Origin: Berkiella sp964606325
GTDB lineage: Bacteria > Pseudomonadota > Gammaproteobacteria > Berkiellales > Berkiellaceae
DNA: 64,000 bases
Direction: 5' to 3'
Assembly: GCA_964606325.1 (NCBI GenBank)
Contig: CAZSGE010000002.1
Coordinates: 62,001 to 126,000 of the forward strand
Positions 25,943 through 34,534 of the stretch are shown in pieces. The notes under the pieces were generated by a model. The model did no database searches. It worked only from the letters and a program-made list of their open reading frames with translations, and was not told the origin of the DNA. The position numbers were made by a program, and so were the translations under genes. Position 1 is the stretch's first letter. Each line of letters starts with the position of its first letter.

Positions 25943-26236
25943 ATGAAAAAAATAATTATCGCAACTTTATGCAGCCTTAGTTTAGTGTTGATGAGCACTG
26001 TTGCTATGGCTAAACAAGGGTGCAAACATTATGGTCATCATCATCACCAGCATTATGGTCATCATCATCACCAGCATTATGGCCATCATCATCACGGCCA
26101 TCATTGGGGGCATCATCACCATGGTCATTGGGGACATTATCATAAACACTACGGTCATAAACATCACAGTCATAAACACCATGGCCATAAACACCACTCA
26201 AAACAACAATCAAAGCACAATCATAAACATCACTAA
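25943..26236 (+). CDS. Histidine-rich secreted protein (probable metal binding)
   Basis: The 97-residue protein has a signal peptide (LCSLSLVLMSTVAMA). The mature part is about half histidine (38 His in all), arranged as HYGHHHHQ repeats and then HKHH blocks. Three 24-base direct repeats encode the first block (26027-26098). Such proteins bind Ni, Zn or Cu in the periplasm or outside; the metal is unknown. GGGGGC precedes ATG 25943 and a strong hairpin follows the stop. A second His-rich secreted gene lies 160 bases downstream. Confidence 0.75.
   Translation: MKKIIIATLCSLSLVLMSTVAMAKQGCKHYGHHHHQHYGHHHHQHYGHHHHGHHWGHHHHGHWGHYHKHYGHKHHSHKHHGHKHHSKQQSKHNHKHH
26027..26098 (+). repeat. Three tandem 24-bp repeats in His-rich gene
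   Basis: Copies at 26027-26050 and 26051-26074 are identical. The third (26075-26098) has a few changes. Each encodes HYGHHHHQ or HYGHHHHG. The near identity suggests recent expansion by slippage. Confidence 0.85.
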
Positions 26237-26248
26237 AATCTAAATTGC

Positions 26249-26282
26249 GCCTACAAAGGATATTTAATTATCCCTTGTAGGC
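26249..26282 (+). terminator. Terminator after His-rich gene
   Basis: Bases 26249-26262 (GCCTACAAAGGATA) pair with 26269-26282 (TATCCCTTGTAGGC) with one mismatch and a 6-base loop. Confidence 0.7.
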
Positions 26283-26399
26283 ATTTCCCACCTAATTAAT
26301 TCCTAAAATTACTGATCGAACTCACAGCAATAAACTTTTGAACCTTTGTCAAATAGCTTAAGTCTCATAAACGTCGCAATTATATAGCGAGGAGATATC

Positions 26400-26690
26400 A
26401 TGAGAACTTTACTATTTATCTTTCTAGTCGTTTTTTCTACAGCATCGCTAGCTCATAAACATAAGCATTGTCACTATGGGCATGGACATCATCATCATCA
26501 TGCACACTATGGTTACGGTTATACCAATTTCTTCTTTGTTCCAGGAAATGTGTATGAACGTGATGTTTACCGTGTTCGTGGAGGTTATGTTGTAGAAAGA
26601 GACTATCCAGTTGTTCGTTACTGGCCCTATCGAACCAGAGTCCATTACGACTACTATCGTCCAGTTTACAACCGCTATTGGTGGTGGTAA
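26400..26690 (+). CDS. His/Tyr-rich secreted protein
   Basis: The 96-residue protein has a signal peptide (TLLFIFLVVFSTASLA), then a His cluster (HKHKHCHYGHGHHHHHAHYG) and an aromatic Arg/Tyr-rich second half ending in RYWWW. The second half is like the YxRPxYxRxW tails of small cell-surface proteins. Function unknown; metal binding by the His cluster is likely. GAGGAGA precedes ATG 26400. An inverted repeat after the stop probably terminates it. Confidence 0.72.
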   Translation: MRTLLFIFLVVFSTASLAHKHKHCHYGHGHHHHHAHYGYGYTNFFFVPGNVYERDVYRVRGGYVVERDYPVVRYWPYRTRVHYDYYRPVYNRYWWW

Positions 26691-26698
26691 ATCAACCT

Positions 26699-26739
26699 AG
26701 TGGGCATTCTTCGCGCATAGGCGTCCATAAATGCCCACT
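26699..26739 (+). terminator. Inverted repeat after His/Tyr-rich gene
   Basis: AGTGGGCATT (26699-26708) and AATGCCCACT (26730-26739) are perfect 10-bp arms with a 21-base loop. There is no T-run. Confidence 0.5.
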
Positions 26740-26805
26740 GTCCCCTTGAAATAAGCAGCTGATTCAATAGAATAAGGATATTGTTTTAACAGCTGGATAA
26801 ATAAC

Positions 26806-27153
26806 ATGCCCATCGAACCAAGTGTCATCGGTTTTGAAGATTTTCTAAAAATTCAAATGTGCGCAGGCATGATTATTGAGGCATCGATAAACGAAAAAGC
26901 TAAAAAACCTGCTTATCAACTGACTATTGATTTTGGGCCGTTAGGAATTAAAACAAGCTCGGCTCAAATCACAGAGCATTACGCCCCTTCAGATCTCATA
27001 GGCCAACAAGTGATTGCTGTGATGAATTTTCCAACTAAGAAGGTTGCAGGAGTAAATTCCGAAGTACTAGTACTTGCCTGTGTATGCGAACAAGAAGGCA
27101 CTATCTTGCTACAACCTACAAAACAGGTTTCTAATGGTGCACGTGTACTTTGA
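26806..27153 (+). CDS. csaA: CsaA-like tRNA-binding protein
   Basis: The 115-residue protein is a stand-alone OB-fold tRNA-binding domain of the CsaA family. Visible family blocks are FEDFLKIQMCAGMIIEA, KKPAYQLTIDFGPLGIKTSSAQIT, DLIGQQVIAVMNFPTKKVAG and SEVLVLACV. CsaA has been linked to tRNA binding and to a chaperone-like role in export. Length is normal. It stands alone between the His-rich genes and a membrane protein gene. Confidence 0.92.
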   Translation: MPIEPSVIGFEDFLKIQMCAGMIIEASINEKAKKPAYQLTIDFGPLGIKTSSAQITEHYAPSDLIGQQVIAVMNFPTKKVAGVNSEVLVLACVCEQEGTILLQPTKQVSNGARVL

Positions 27154-27207
27154 AAGGCTTATGATTAACACTACACTTGAATAGAATCATTCACTTTTGG
27201 ATACGGC

Positions 27208-27972
27208 ATGAGCTATATTGCCTCAACATATTCACTTGCATTTAAGCTATTTGCCAATAGCTTCCTGGCGGTTTTGCCTTTTGCATTCGTCTATATCATT
27301 GTCGACTTATCTTTAGAAGCATTAGTTTCCATAATGTTACCCAAAATTGATACTAACTATGCTGATCATTTATCTGTAATATATTTTCTCGTCATTGCTC
27401 TCATCACAATATGGATATTTAGTTGCATTCTTATAGGAATGTATCAAAAGCATCACCAACTTCCCTTTCGCTATACCAGCATTTGTCTAACCAGTATTCA
27501 AAAGTTCTTGAAAATTGTGACTGCGATAATAATTATCATGATCCCCATTATCCTCATGAGTTTGCTACTTCATTTTATTAGTGGGATCCTTGAAACTCTC
27601 GCACAACCAAATGATCAAGAACTAAATTTGATAGCTATCATCATGATCATCTTTTTAGCATTATTTTGCATATGTATGATAACTTGGTCTTTGATATGTA
27701 TCTATTTTTATTTAATACCATTACTTATCATGATTAAAAATGAAAAAGTAATTGACAGCATAAAGCAAAGTCGGAATTTAACCAAAAATTTTTGGTTGAA
27801 TACTTTTTTGTTACTATTTTTATTTGTATTTATTACAGCGCTGCTTCAAATTGCACTATTTTTAGTAATAGGTCCACTAAGTGAAGTGCTGATTTCAATC
27901 TTTATACTCCCCTTTAGTGCAGCATTAATGATTATTCATCACGAAAAGCTTGAAAAGATCAAAAAAATTTAA
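27208..27972 (+). CDS. Polytopic membrane protein (YciC/UPF0259-like)
   Basis: The 254-residue protein has about six hydrophobic segments. The N-terminal SLAFKLFANSFLAVLPFAFVYI and the block EKVIDSIKQSRNLTKNFWLNTFLLL resemble the YciC/UPF0259 group and other membrane proteins in which an S-x-x-L amphipathic turn precedes a helix. Function unknown. It shares a TTAA stop overlap with the convergent gene at 27969. Confidence 0.6.
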   Translation: MSYIASTYSLAFKLFANSFLAVLPFAFVYIIVDLSLEALVSIMLPKIDTNYADHLSVIYFLVIALITIWIFSCILIGMYQKHHQLPFRYTSICLTSIQKFLKIVTAIIIIMIPIILMSLLLHFISGILETLAQPNDQELNLIAIIMIIFLALFCICMITWSLICIYFYLIPLLIMIKNEKVIDSIKQSRNLTKNFWLNTFLLLFLFVFITALLQIALFLVIGPLSEVLISIFILPFSAALMIIHHEKLEKIKKI

Positions 27973-28766
27973 ACATGTTTTCGCTGCACCTCAATAGCAA
28001 GAGCCCTATCATCTTCTTCTTGCTGTAATCTTTGCGCAAGATCACGATCAAGCTGTTCTTGGTACCAAGAATTGTCTTGAATTTTTTTGGTTTCAAATTG
28101 AAGAAGAATTGCTCCATTTGGTTTATCCTTTTCTTCAATAAGCCGATTATCTTCATCTCGCTTTGGGCTACTTTCTTTTTGCCTTTTACTTTCAGATACG
28201 GCCGCTTTTGGCGATATCGGCCTAACAAGAGTTTTGTTTGATTTGCATACTTCTTCTTTAATACCCTTTAAGATAGATAGAACAATATCACCTATTACAG
28301 CATCTGATAATTGTTCGCCATCCTTTTTACAACGCGCAGCTAACGTACCTGTCTTTTGGTATGATTGTGCATAAACATGCTCACCGCCTATTGCCAACAC
28401 GGCTGCATTATTATCATCAGCAAAAGGACAGTCTGGACTTTTATTTAATCTGTACTCATGTAAAAGTTTATAAAGAATAGTATAAATCGTTTCAAGATCA
28501 TCTTTATCCACAGAGTCTGGAAGCAGCGATTGAACTTTAATACGAAGTAATAGATCTTCTTGGGCTACAGCTTCGCCAATCGGCAATTTTTTAGTATCGT
28601 TATCATAGCTGCTTAAATCTAAACAAATTAAATCAAGCAAAGCGACAAAGGTTGCCTTACCATCATTTAATTTTATGCCCTCTAAGGATTCAGATAGCAT
28701 GTTAGTGTAAGCACGCACTTTTTCTTCAATTGCGCTGCGCTGATATTTTGTTGGCGCTTGAATCAT
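27969..28766 (-). CDS. Hypothetical protein with C-terminal ubiquitin-binding-like helix
   Basis: This 265-residue protein was not recognised over most of its length. A helical N-terminal domain (~1-165) precedes a charged, probably disordered linker. The C-terminus carries LDRDLAQRLQQEEDD followed by RALAIEVQ (about 239-261). This closely fits the eukaryotic MIU/UIM pattern (D-x-x-L-A-x-x-L-Q-x-E-E), a helix that binds ubiquitin. ATG 28766 was chosen over an upstream TTG because AAGAGA lies 7 bases before it. No signal peptide. The motif suggests a host-targeted effector, but such helices can arise by chance. Confidence 0.6.
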   Translation of the reverse strand: MIQAPTKYQRSAIEEKVRAYTNMLSESLEGIKLNDGKATFVALLDLICLDLSSYDNDTKKLPIGEAVAQEDLLLRIKVQSLLPDSVDKDDLETIYTILYKLLHEYRLNKSPDCPFADDNNAAVLAIGGEHVYAQSYQKTGTLAARCKKDGEQLSDAVIGDIVLSILKGIKEEVCKSNKTLVRPISPKAAVSESKRQKESSPKRDEDNRLIEEKDKPNGAILLQFETKKIQDNSWYQEQLDRDLAQRLQQEEDDRALAIEVQRKHV

Positions 28767-28916
28767 AAAACGTCTCTTTTTCAAAATGTAGATTTGCGGA
28801 TAACTTAAGGAATATTGCCTAAAACGACAATCTTTATCCGATAGATGGCAGAGTTTGAACGCTATGATGAAGCAAAAATAATATGTTTGATGACTTACTC
28901 TAAAGATATGAAGACA

Positions 28917-30005
28917 TTAATATTTCAATGACCGCGTTTTAGAACAAATGTTTTTTAAACTTTCCCATTCACTAGGCGTAAGGCTGGGTTCGTAGGGTTT
29001 AGATTTTTGATTTTTTTCAATTAACAGAATGCGATCTTCATGCGTCGGGTGATCAACCAAATAGGCTTCTAGACCTTTAAATTCACCCGAGTCTTTTGCT
29101 AAATATTCCATGGCTTGACGAAAGCCTTTGGGATCAATATTGGCTTTTTGTACCAACTCAACTGCAATTTTATCTGCTTGCATTTCATAATCACGTCTAA
29201 ATTTTAAATTAAGATAATCAAAAGCTATATTTTTATCTGACACACCTAATACTGCATTATAAAATGCTTTGATGCCCATCTCATTAATAAAACTTGCAAT
29301 CACATGATGCTGCATAGAATGTCCCATTTCATGAGCAATAACGCCTGCAACGCCATCTGGGGTACCAATCTTAAATAAGCCACTATAAATAAAAATATGA
29401 AATCCAGGTGTAGATTCTGCATTCACAAAATCTGGCGCATTAATCACTCTAATATCAAATGGATGTTTAGGATTTGCTTGCTTGACTAATTTACTTACTA
29501 TTTTATCAAGTGCCTTTTTGCCATCATCACTCACACATTCTTGCTCGCTGGCAAATCTTTGCTTTACCTCATTTTCCCAAATATCTTCTTCCCAACTAAA
29601 AGGAACTAAATTGGCAATCCCTAATGAAACCAGTGGAAAATGCCAAATGGGCGTCACAATTAACAATAATGCAACAACAAATAACACCCATGCGACTCGC
29701 CAAGGATAATGAATATGTGACAATTTGATATTACTTTTGGGAATTAAAGGCAAAATAGATTGAAATGCCTCCATATTTTGCACTACCAAACGCGCACCCA
29801 ACATAGTTTTTGAACCTAGGATTGCTGGTTTGTCACCATGAGGTCTTTCCATTAACTGCAAACTGTCTTTAGGCCATTTAATTTCATTCGACTGGTTATT
29901 ATTTTCAACAGACAACCTTAATCCTTCAGGCAATATTTCAACCAGAACATCTTTTGATTGAATGTTTTGTCCATCAAAAAATCTTGCGCTAAACCTGAAG
30001 CTCAT
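28917..30005 (-). CDS. M48-family zinc metallopeptidase
   Basis: The 362-residue protein has a ~95-residue N-terminal domain, a transmembrane segment at ~103-120, and an M48 peptidase domain. HEMGH at 225-229 is the zinc site and Glu274 in RRDYEMQADK the third ligand. The layout (N-domain, one TM, periplasmic protease) matches the M48 proteins encoded beside YjgN in many proteobacteria. It starts 10 bases after the YjgN-like gene and is surely cotranscribed. Likely role: envelope protein quality control; substrates unknown. Confidence 0.9.
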   Translation of the reverse strand: MSFRFSARFFDGQNIQSKDVLVEILPEGLRLSVENNNQSNEIKWPKDSLQLMERPHGDKPAILGSKTMLGARLVVQNMEAFQSILPLIPKSNIKLSHIHYPWRVAWVLFVVALLLIVTPIWHFPLVSLGIANLVPFSWEEDIWENEVKQRFASEQECVSDDGKKALDKIVSKLVKQANPKHPFDIRVINAPDFVNAESTPGFHIFIYSGLFKIGTPDGVAGVIAHEMGHSMQHHVIASFINEMGIKAFYNAVLGVSDKNIAFDYLNLKFRRDYEMQADKIAVELVQKANIDPKGFRQAMEYLAKDSGEFKGLEAYLVDHPTHEDRILLIEKNQKSKPYEPSLTPSEWESLKNICSKTRSLKY

Positions 30006-30015
30006 GCATTCTTTC

Positions 30016-31392
30016 CTAAATTAAACCTATTTCCAAATTCATCACAGAAGCAAAGCCTCCACCAAACTTAGTTTTTTCACCGGGTGCTTGCTCTATTGTA
30101 AGTTGATTTAAATCACCTATAACTTGCACGTGACGACAGAAGAATTTCATCCTGCGTTGCCAAATTAAAGGAACCCCTAGTGATAGAGTACAGATAAATA
30201 TTAAATCATTAATGACAAATAACTTTAAATACTCATATCCGGAGACATTACATGTAAATCCTATATCACCAAATTTTAAGTTATTGTATCTTCCTCTTAA
30301 GAGTGTGGCTCGATACCAATATCGAGGAATATAGCAAATCCAAATTAGTATCAACAAGCAAAGAAAATAGCCTTCTTTAATAAGGGTATACACTAGTTTT
30401 TCTATTAACCAACCTTCTTGAGGAGCACTTTGCGCAATGTAGGGCAAAACAAAATAGCCAATCAACAACATTAATCCAACAACATAAATTGTTGCACCAA
30501 TTGTCGCTAAATTCACCACAATTAGGTTTTTATAGGAAATATTAAATGAAGCTTGTTGATTGCCAAAAAAGAGTTTTTTTAGCTTATATTTATTTAACAT
30601 AATGTCACTGATAGGGATCCAAAAACCGAGAGTGACAACTTTCAAAACAGTGTGCACAACACCTAACAAAGAATATAGCACAGCTGAGCCTTCTAAATGG
30701 CCTCTAATACCACGCCATCGAAGCCTTGAGACACGATAACGCAAAGAACCAAATACAATCACAAACGGTAAGCACACAAAGAAGAATACAAGATAAAGAG
30801 GTGTTAATATGATGGCAAATAACAAAGATAGATTTTTCTTTGGATTAAATTGTGCATCTAAATTTGAATTAAATGCGCCAAAATCTAGACGCCATTTAAT
30901 GTCAATGATACCTTTTTGATATTTATAGTAAAGCCCCTGATCATTAAACTGCACAACAAATTGAGAAAAACTTACAAAATCTGCTATTAATTTGTTTTGA
31001 TTAAAGGCATCACGCTGTTCAAAATGGTGAACTTCTGATTTTTCATCCGTGTCCGCTTGAGCTTGATCATCTTGCTGTAACTTGATAGGATTTCGCGCGT
31101 AACTTTCAATTTCATTTTGCGCCCAAAATAATGGCAAGGAACATATTGCTACTAATGTTAATCCAATCATTAACCCTATCAATAATTCTTTCGCATAACC
31201 TGTGTATTCAAATCTATCGTTTTCTAAAATAAATGATGAAGTGATATATCGACGTTTTCGGGTTTTTCCCCAAAAATGATATAATCCCAAAGTTAAGATA
31301 CTTAAAGAAATACTGAGTGCATAAATTTTATACAGCTCACTGATCTTACCATCATATCTTAAAGGGTGTACGTTTGATGATTCTGTTGACAT
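30016..31392 (-). CDS. YjgN-family (DUF898) membrane protein
   Basis: The 458-residue polytopic protein shows DUF898 repeats. LRYDGKISELYKIYALSISLSILTLGLYHFWGKTRKRRYITSSF in the first half and related YNLKFGDIGF and VINDLIFICTLSLGVPLIWQRRM in the last part are typical, with LVVNLATIGATIYVVGLMLLIG between. Function unknown. The C-terminus (EKTKFGGGFASVMNLEIGLI) is family-like. It is the first gene of a two-gene operon with the M48 peptidase. Confidence 0.9.
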   Translation of the reverse strand: MSTESSNVHPLRYDGKISELYKIYALSISLSILTLGLYHFWGKTRKRRYITSSFILENDRFEYTGYAKELLIGLMIGLTLVAICSLPLFWAQNEIESYARNPIKLQQDDQAQADTDEKSEVHHFEQRDAFNQNKLIADFVSFSQFVVQFNDQGLYYKYQKGIIDIKWRLDFGAFNSNLDAQFNPKKNLSLLFAIILTPLYLVFFFVCLPFVIVFGSLRYRVSRLRWRGIRGHLEGSAVLYSLLGVVHTVLKVVTLGFWIPISDIMLNKYKLKKLFFGNQQASFNISYKNLIVVNLATIGATIYVVGLMLLIGYFVLPYIAQSAPQEGWLIEKLVYTLIKEGYFLCLLILIWICYIPRYWYRATLLRGRYNNLKFGDIGFTCNVSGYEYLKLFVINDLIFICTLSLGVPLIWQRRMKFFCRHVQVIGDLNQLTIEQAPGEKTKFGGGFASVMNLEIGLI

Positions 31393-31607
31393 TATATGTA
31401 CTTATTAGAATTCCTCTTATTGTTATATCGCATCAATATGCAAATGCTTGATGAGATAGGAATGCCTGTCGCATATTACTTGATTGACAGCATAGTTAAA
31501 TTTCAATATCGTAATAATTAGGAATCAATTTAATCTCAGCTGTTTTTTTATCCCACTCATCTGCTGTAAGGCCTTGTATAGTCATCAATCCTCAAGGAGT
31601 GAACGAT

Positions 31608-32264
31608 ATGACCTACCCAAAAGCACTCATCGACAACACCATTAATTTTATTGTCAAAACATTAAAATACCAAGAAAAAGCAAAATCAGGTAAGACTGAG
31701 CTATATGAATTATCCGGCAGCCAAAAACATCATGCGACGAAAGACTTGCAAGAAATATTTTCACCCATTACAAAACGCAACCCTCATGTCATCATTGTTC
31801 TTCATAAACCTAATCAAAATCCATTAAATGAAACCATCACGCCACCCACAGTTTTTAATTATTTAAAAAGTGCAAATTATGTTTTTCCTGTCAATTTTAA
31901 AATAATTATTGAAAAAGGTAGAAGTTTTTATAGAAAAGATGGTAAGGAAATTGAGATTTACAACCATTACAAAAGTAAATCCGAACAAAGAGCTCAACGG
32001 AAAAAAGAGATATCAAGTGAATTAAATTATGGGCTAAAAGAACAAGGTGAAATTGATGATAATCTCATGTCTGCCATGAGAACGCTATCTTTACAAAAGA
32101 AAGCGAATATTCCTTATGTATCAAAAGAATTAAGTTTGGAGGAGCAATACGCCCCACCCCCGCCAGCTTTGTTATGGGATTACGTCCAGCAAAAGATATC
32201 AAATAGTTCACATGAAAAATCCAAATTCAAACATGTAAGTCCATTTAGCAAGCTACATTTTTAG
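31608..32264 (+). CDS. Hypothetical protein
   Basis: This 218-residue soluble protein was not recognised. Features are basic, charged helices (KSEQRAQRKKEISSEL), and a proline run QYAPPPPALLWDY near 185-195. ATG 31608 was preferred because AAGGAG lies 8 bases upstream. It converges on the REC-HATPase gene only 4 bases away. No signal peptide or TM. Its place in the accessory region and its composition are effector-like, but nothing identifies it. Confidence 0.55.
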   Translation: MTYPKALIDNTINFIVKTLKYQEKAKSGKTELYELSGSQKHHATKDLQEIFSPITKRNPHVIIVLHKPNQNPLNETITPPTVFNYLKSANYVFPVNFKIIIEKGRSFYRKDGKEIEIYNHYKSKSEQRAQRKKEISSELNYGLKEQGEIDDNLMSAMRTLSLQKKANIPYVSKELSLEEQYAPPPPALLWDYVQQKISNSSHEKSKFKHVSPFSKLHF

Positions 32265-32268
32265 TCAA

Positions 32269-33243
32269 TTAGCGATTGATGCCCACGTTCTGATAATTCT
32301 GTATACTAGTATGATTGGGATTGTTCGGAACGTGGTATGATGTTGACGCTTTTTTAACAACGCATCTCACTTCATTGCCATCACCTAAATACTCAACCTT
32401 ATCAAAGCAAATATGATTGGCAAAGGCAATACCTCGACCATGATTATCCATGGCACGTGTTGCATCAAAATCTAGATATTTGTTGTAGTCAAAACCATCA
32501 CCTTGATCTTTGATGTGCAATACTATTTCATCATCATTTTTATGAAAATCAATGGTTACAAACTTATCTTGGTTTTCAGGAAGATTTAATCGCTTGTTAA
32601 TTTCTTCTTGCCATTTGCTTGCCAAATTTAAATCCGTTTTCTCATCATAGGTTATCTTTAAATTACCGTGCTCTATCGCATTAATCAGCATTTCAGAAAT
32701 ACCCAAAATAACTTTGTCAGGATGAGGAAACAAGCTCGCCAAACTGGTGCTAATTATGTTGGCATCATTGATATTCTTAATCTTAAAATTTGCCTGATTA
32801 ACATATTTGAATAAAGTTTTAGTATTTTTAACTGCTTTTTGCATTTCTTGCTGTTTGGTGTAAAATTCGATAGCCGCTTTAACAATCGAATTAAAAACAG
32901 AAGGTGAATACGGCTTTGCCAAAAAGTGATATACACCCAACTTAAAGCTTTCACAAATATCACTCTTATCTGTCGAAGCAGTTTGCATGATGATTGGAAT
33001 TTTATTGAACTCATCATGTATTTTCATTTTTTGTAAAAATTCCATACCGGACATAATTGGCATCATTTTATCAAGCAAAATAAGATCGATAACATCGTGA
33101 TGTGCAACAAGTGCGTCCCACCCTTCTTTACCATTTTTACATTTAATGACGCCATGTTCACAATTTGTGCCTAGTTTAAGAAATCCTTCAATAATTTCCA
33201 TGTTGTTTTCGTTATCTTCTACCAATAAAATTTTTCTTGACAC
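32269..33243 (-). CDS. Response regulator fused to a HATPase domain
   Basis: The 324-residue protein has an N-terminal receiver domain: acidic LLVEDNENN, phospho-acceptor Asp58 (LILLDKMMP), Thr88 in MQTAS and Lys110 in FLAKP. A short linker leads to a GHKL ATPase domain of the RsbW/anti-sigma kind (ISEMLINAIEHGN 182-194, KDQGDGFDYNKY, NHGRGIAFAN). There is no HisKA dimerisation domain, so this is not an ordinary kinase. A phosphorylation-controlled anti-sigma or serine kinase is likely. It is divergent, by 150 bases, from the FIST-kinase operon, which makes it a likely output. Confidence 0.85.
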   Translation of the reverse strand: MSRKILLVEDNENNMEIIEGFLKLGTNCEHGVIKCKNGKEGWDALVAHHDVIDLILLDKMMPIMSGMEFLQKMKIHDEFNKIPIIMQTASTDKSDICESFKLGVYHFLAKPYSPSVFNSIVKAAIEFYTKQQEMQKAVKNTKTLFKYVNQANFKIKNINDANIISTSLASLFPHPDKVILGISEMLINAIEHGNLKITYDEKTDLNLASKWQEEINKRLNLPENQDKFVTIDFHKNDDEIVLHIKDQGDGFDYNKYLDFDATRAMDNHGRGIAFANHICFDKVEYLGDGNEVRCVVKKASTSYHVPNNPNHTSIQNYQNVGINR

Positions 33244-33393
33244 AACGTTTTCCTTTTAATGATATTACACTCATTAATATAAATTAGGATGCAATTAGGA
33301 AAATATAGTTTTAAAAAGCTATTATATACCATTAAATATTGAGAATTTTTGGGCAGAAAATAATCATAGTGCTAGATATAATTAGGTGTAAAA

Positions 33394-34533
33394 ATGAAAA
33401 TTGAAATGTTTCATTACAAAAACAACAAAGGATGGTCTGTTAAATCATTTCCTAATCTTGATTCAGAGAATACGTTGATATTCGCTTTTTGTGCACCTGA
33501 ATTTTTTAACAATACAGTGCCATTGCTAGAACTTAAAAAGGCATACCCGTCCTCAAAAATTGCGGGATGCTCTACTGCAGGCGAAATATATGGCGACACG
33601 ATAAACGATCACAGCATCAGTGTTGCGGTTGCTAAATTTGAAAAAAGCAAAGTAAAAATAATCACTGAACAAATAAATGATGTTGGACAATCTCAGATAA
33701 TTGGAAAAAATTTAACTAAAGCTTTAAAAAGTGATGATTTAAAAGGAATTATTGTTCTTTCAGATGGTTTGTTGGTCAATGGCAGCGCACTAGTAGAAGG
33801 TTTAAAGGAAGATTTAGACCCAAAGGTTGTCATCACCGGTGGATTAGCGGGAGATGGTAATAATTTCAAACATACATGGTTGTTACAAAATGACAAGCCC
33901 GTTTACAATTGCATTACTGCTATTGGGTTATATGGCAATGACATTGAAATTGGATACGGCTCTAAAGCGGGATGGGATATATTCGGCCCTGAAAAGCTTA
34001 TTACACGTTCACAGGGAAACATATTATATGAAATTGACGGCGAACCTGCCCTAGCTGTCTATAAAAAATATCTGGGAGAAAGAGCAAAAGATTTACCTGC
34101 ATCAGGCCTATTATTTCCGTTGTCGATACGTGAATCGACGGCTAGCAAAAATAAAGTAGTTCGTACAATCCTTGCGATTGATGAAAATAATCAAAGTATG
34201 ACGTTTGCAGGAAATATTCCTCAAGGGTGGTACGCTCAGTTGATGAAAGCCAATTTTGACAGGCTCATTGAGGCCGCTTCAATTGCAAGTAAACTAGCCA
34301 CCTCTGAAATATACATGCCACAAAATACTCTCAATTTAGCAATCAGTTGCGTCGGCAGAAGACTCGTCCTAGGTGAACGAACCGTTGAAGAAGTAGAAGC
34401 CAGTCTTGAGCACTTAGGAGAAAATCCCTCTATGATCGGTTTTTACTCCTATGGTGAGATTTCACCAAGCGGCCTAGCAAGCTGTGATCTGCATAATCAA
34501 ACCATGACATTAACAACCATCAAAGAAAGTTAA
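33394..34533 (+). CDS. FIST-domain sensor, NosP-like
   Basis: The 379-residue protein has FIST_N (about 30-220, with IAGCSTAGEI, LSDGLLVNGSALVEGL, ITGGLAGDG) and FIST_C (about 225-365, with YKKYLG, FAGNIPQGW, ISCVGRRLVLG, GFYSYGEISP) domains. FIST proteins are small-ligand sensors. In P. aeruginosa and L. pneumophila a FIST protein, NosP, binds haem and nitric oxide and controls the hybrid kinase encoded next to it. The same order is seen here, with the kinase start 1 base after this stop. Haem binding cannot be judged by eye. Confidence 0.88.
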   Translation: MKIEMFHYKNNKGWSVKSFPNLDSENTLIFAFCAPEFFNNTVPLLELKKAYPSSKIAGCSTAGEIYGDTINDHSISVAVAKFEKSKVKIITEQINDVGQSQIIGKNLTKALKSDDLKGIIVLSDGLLVNGSALVEGLKEDLDPKVVITGGLAGDGNNFKHTWLLQNDKPVYNCITAIGLYGNDIEIGYGSKAGWDIFGPEKLITRSQGNILYEIDGEPALAVYKKYLGERAKDLPASGLLFPLSIRESTASKNKVVRTILAIDENNQSMTFAGNIPQGWYAQLMKANFDRLIEAASIASKLATSEIYMPQNTLNLAISCVGRRLVLGERTVEEVEASLEHLGENPSMIGFYSYGEISPSGLASCDLHNQTMTLTTIKES

Positions 34534-34534
34534 T

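Noticed and set aside
26027..26098. CRISPR-like direct repeats
   Set aside because: The 24-bp units are tandem with no spacers and lie inside a coding gene.
25982..26213. Long reading frames on both strands within the His-rich gene
   Set aside because: They are by-products of the CAT/CAC repeats. Only the + strand frame with a signal peptide and ribosome site is credible.
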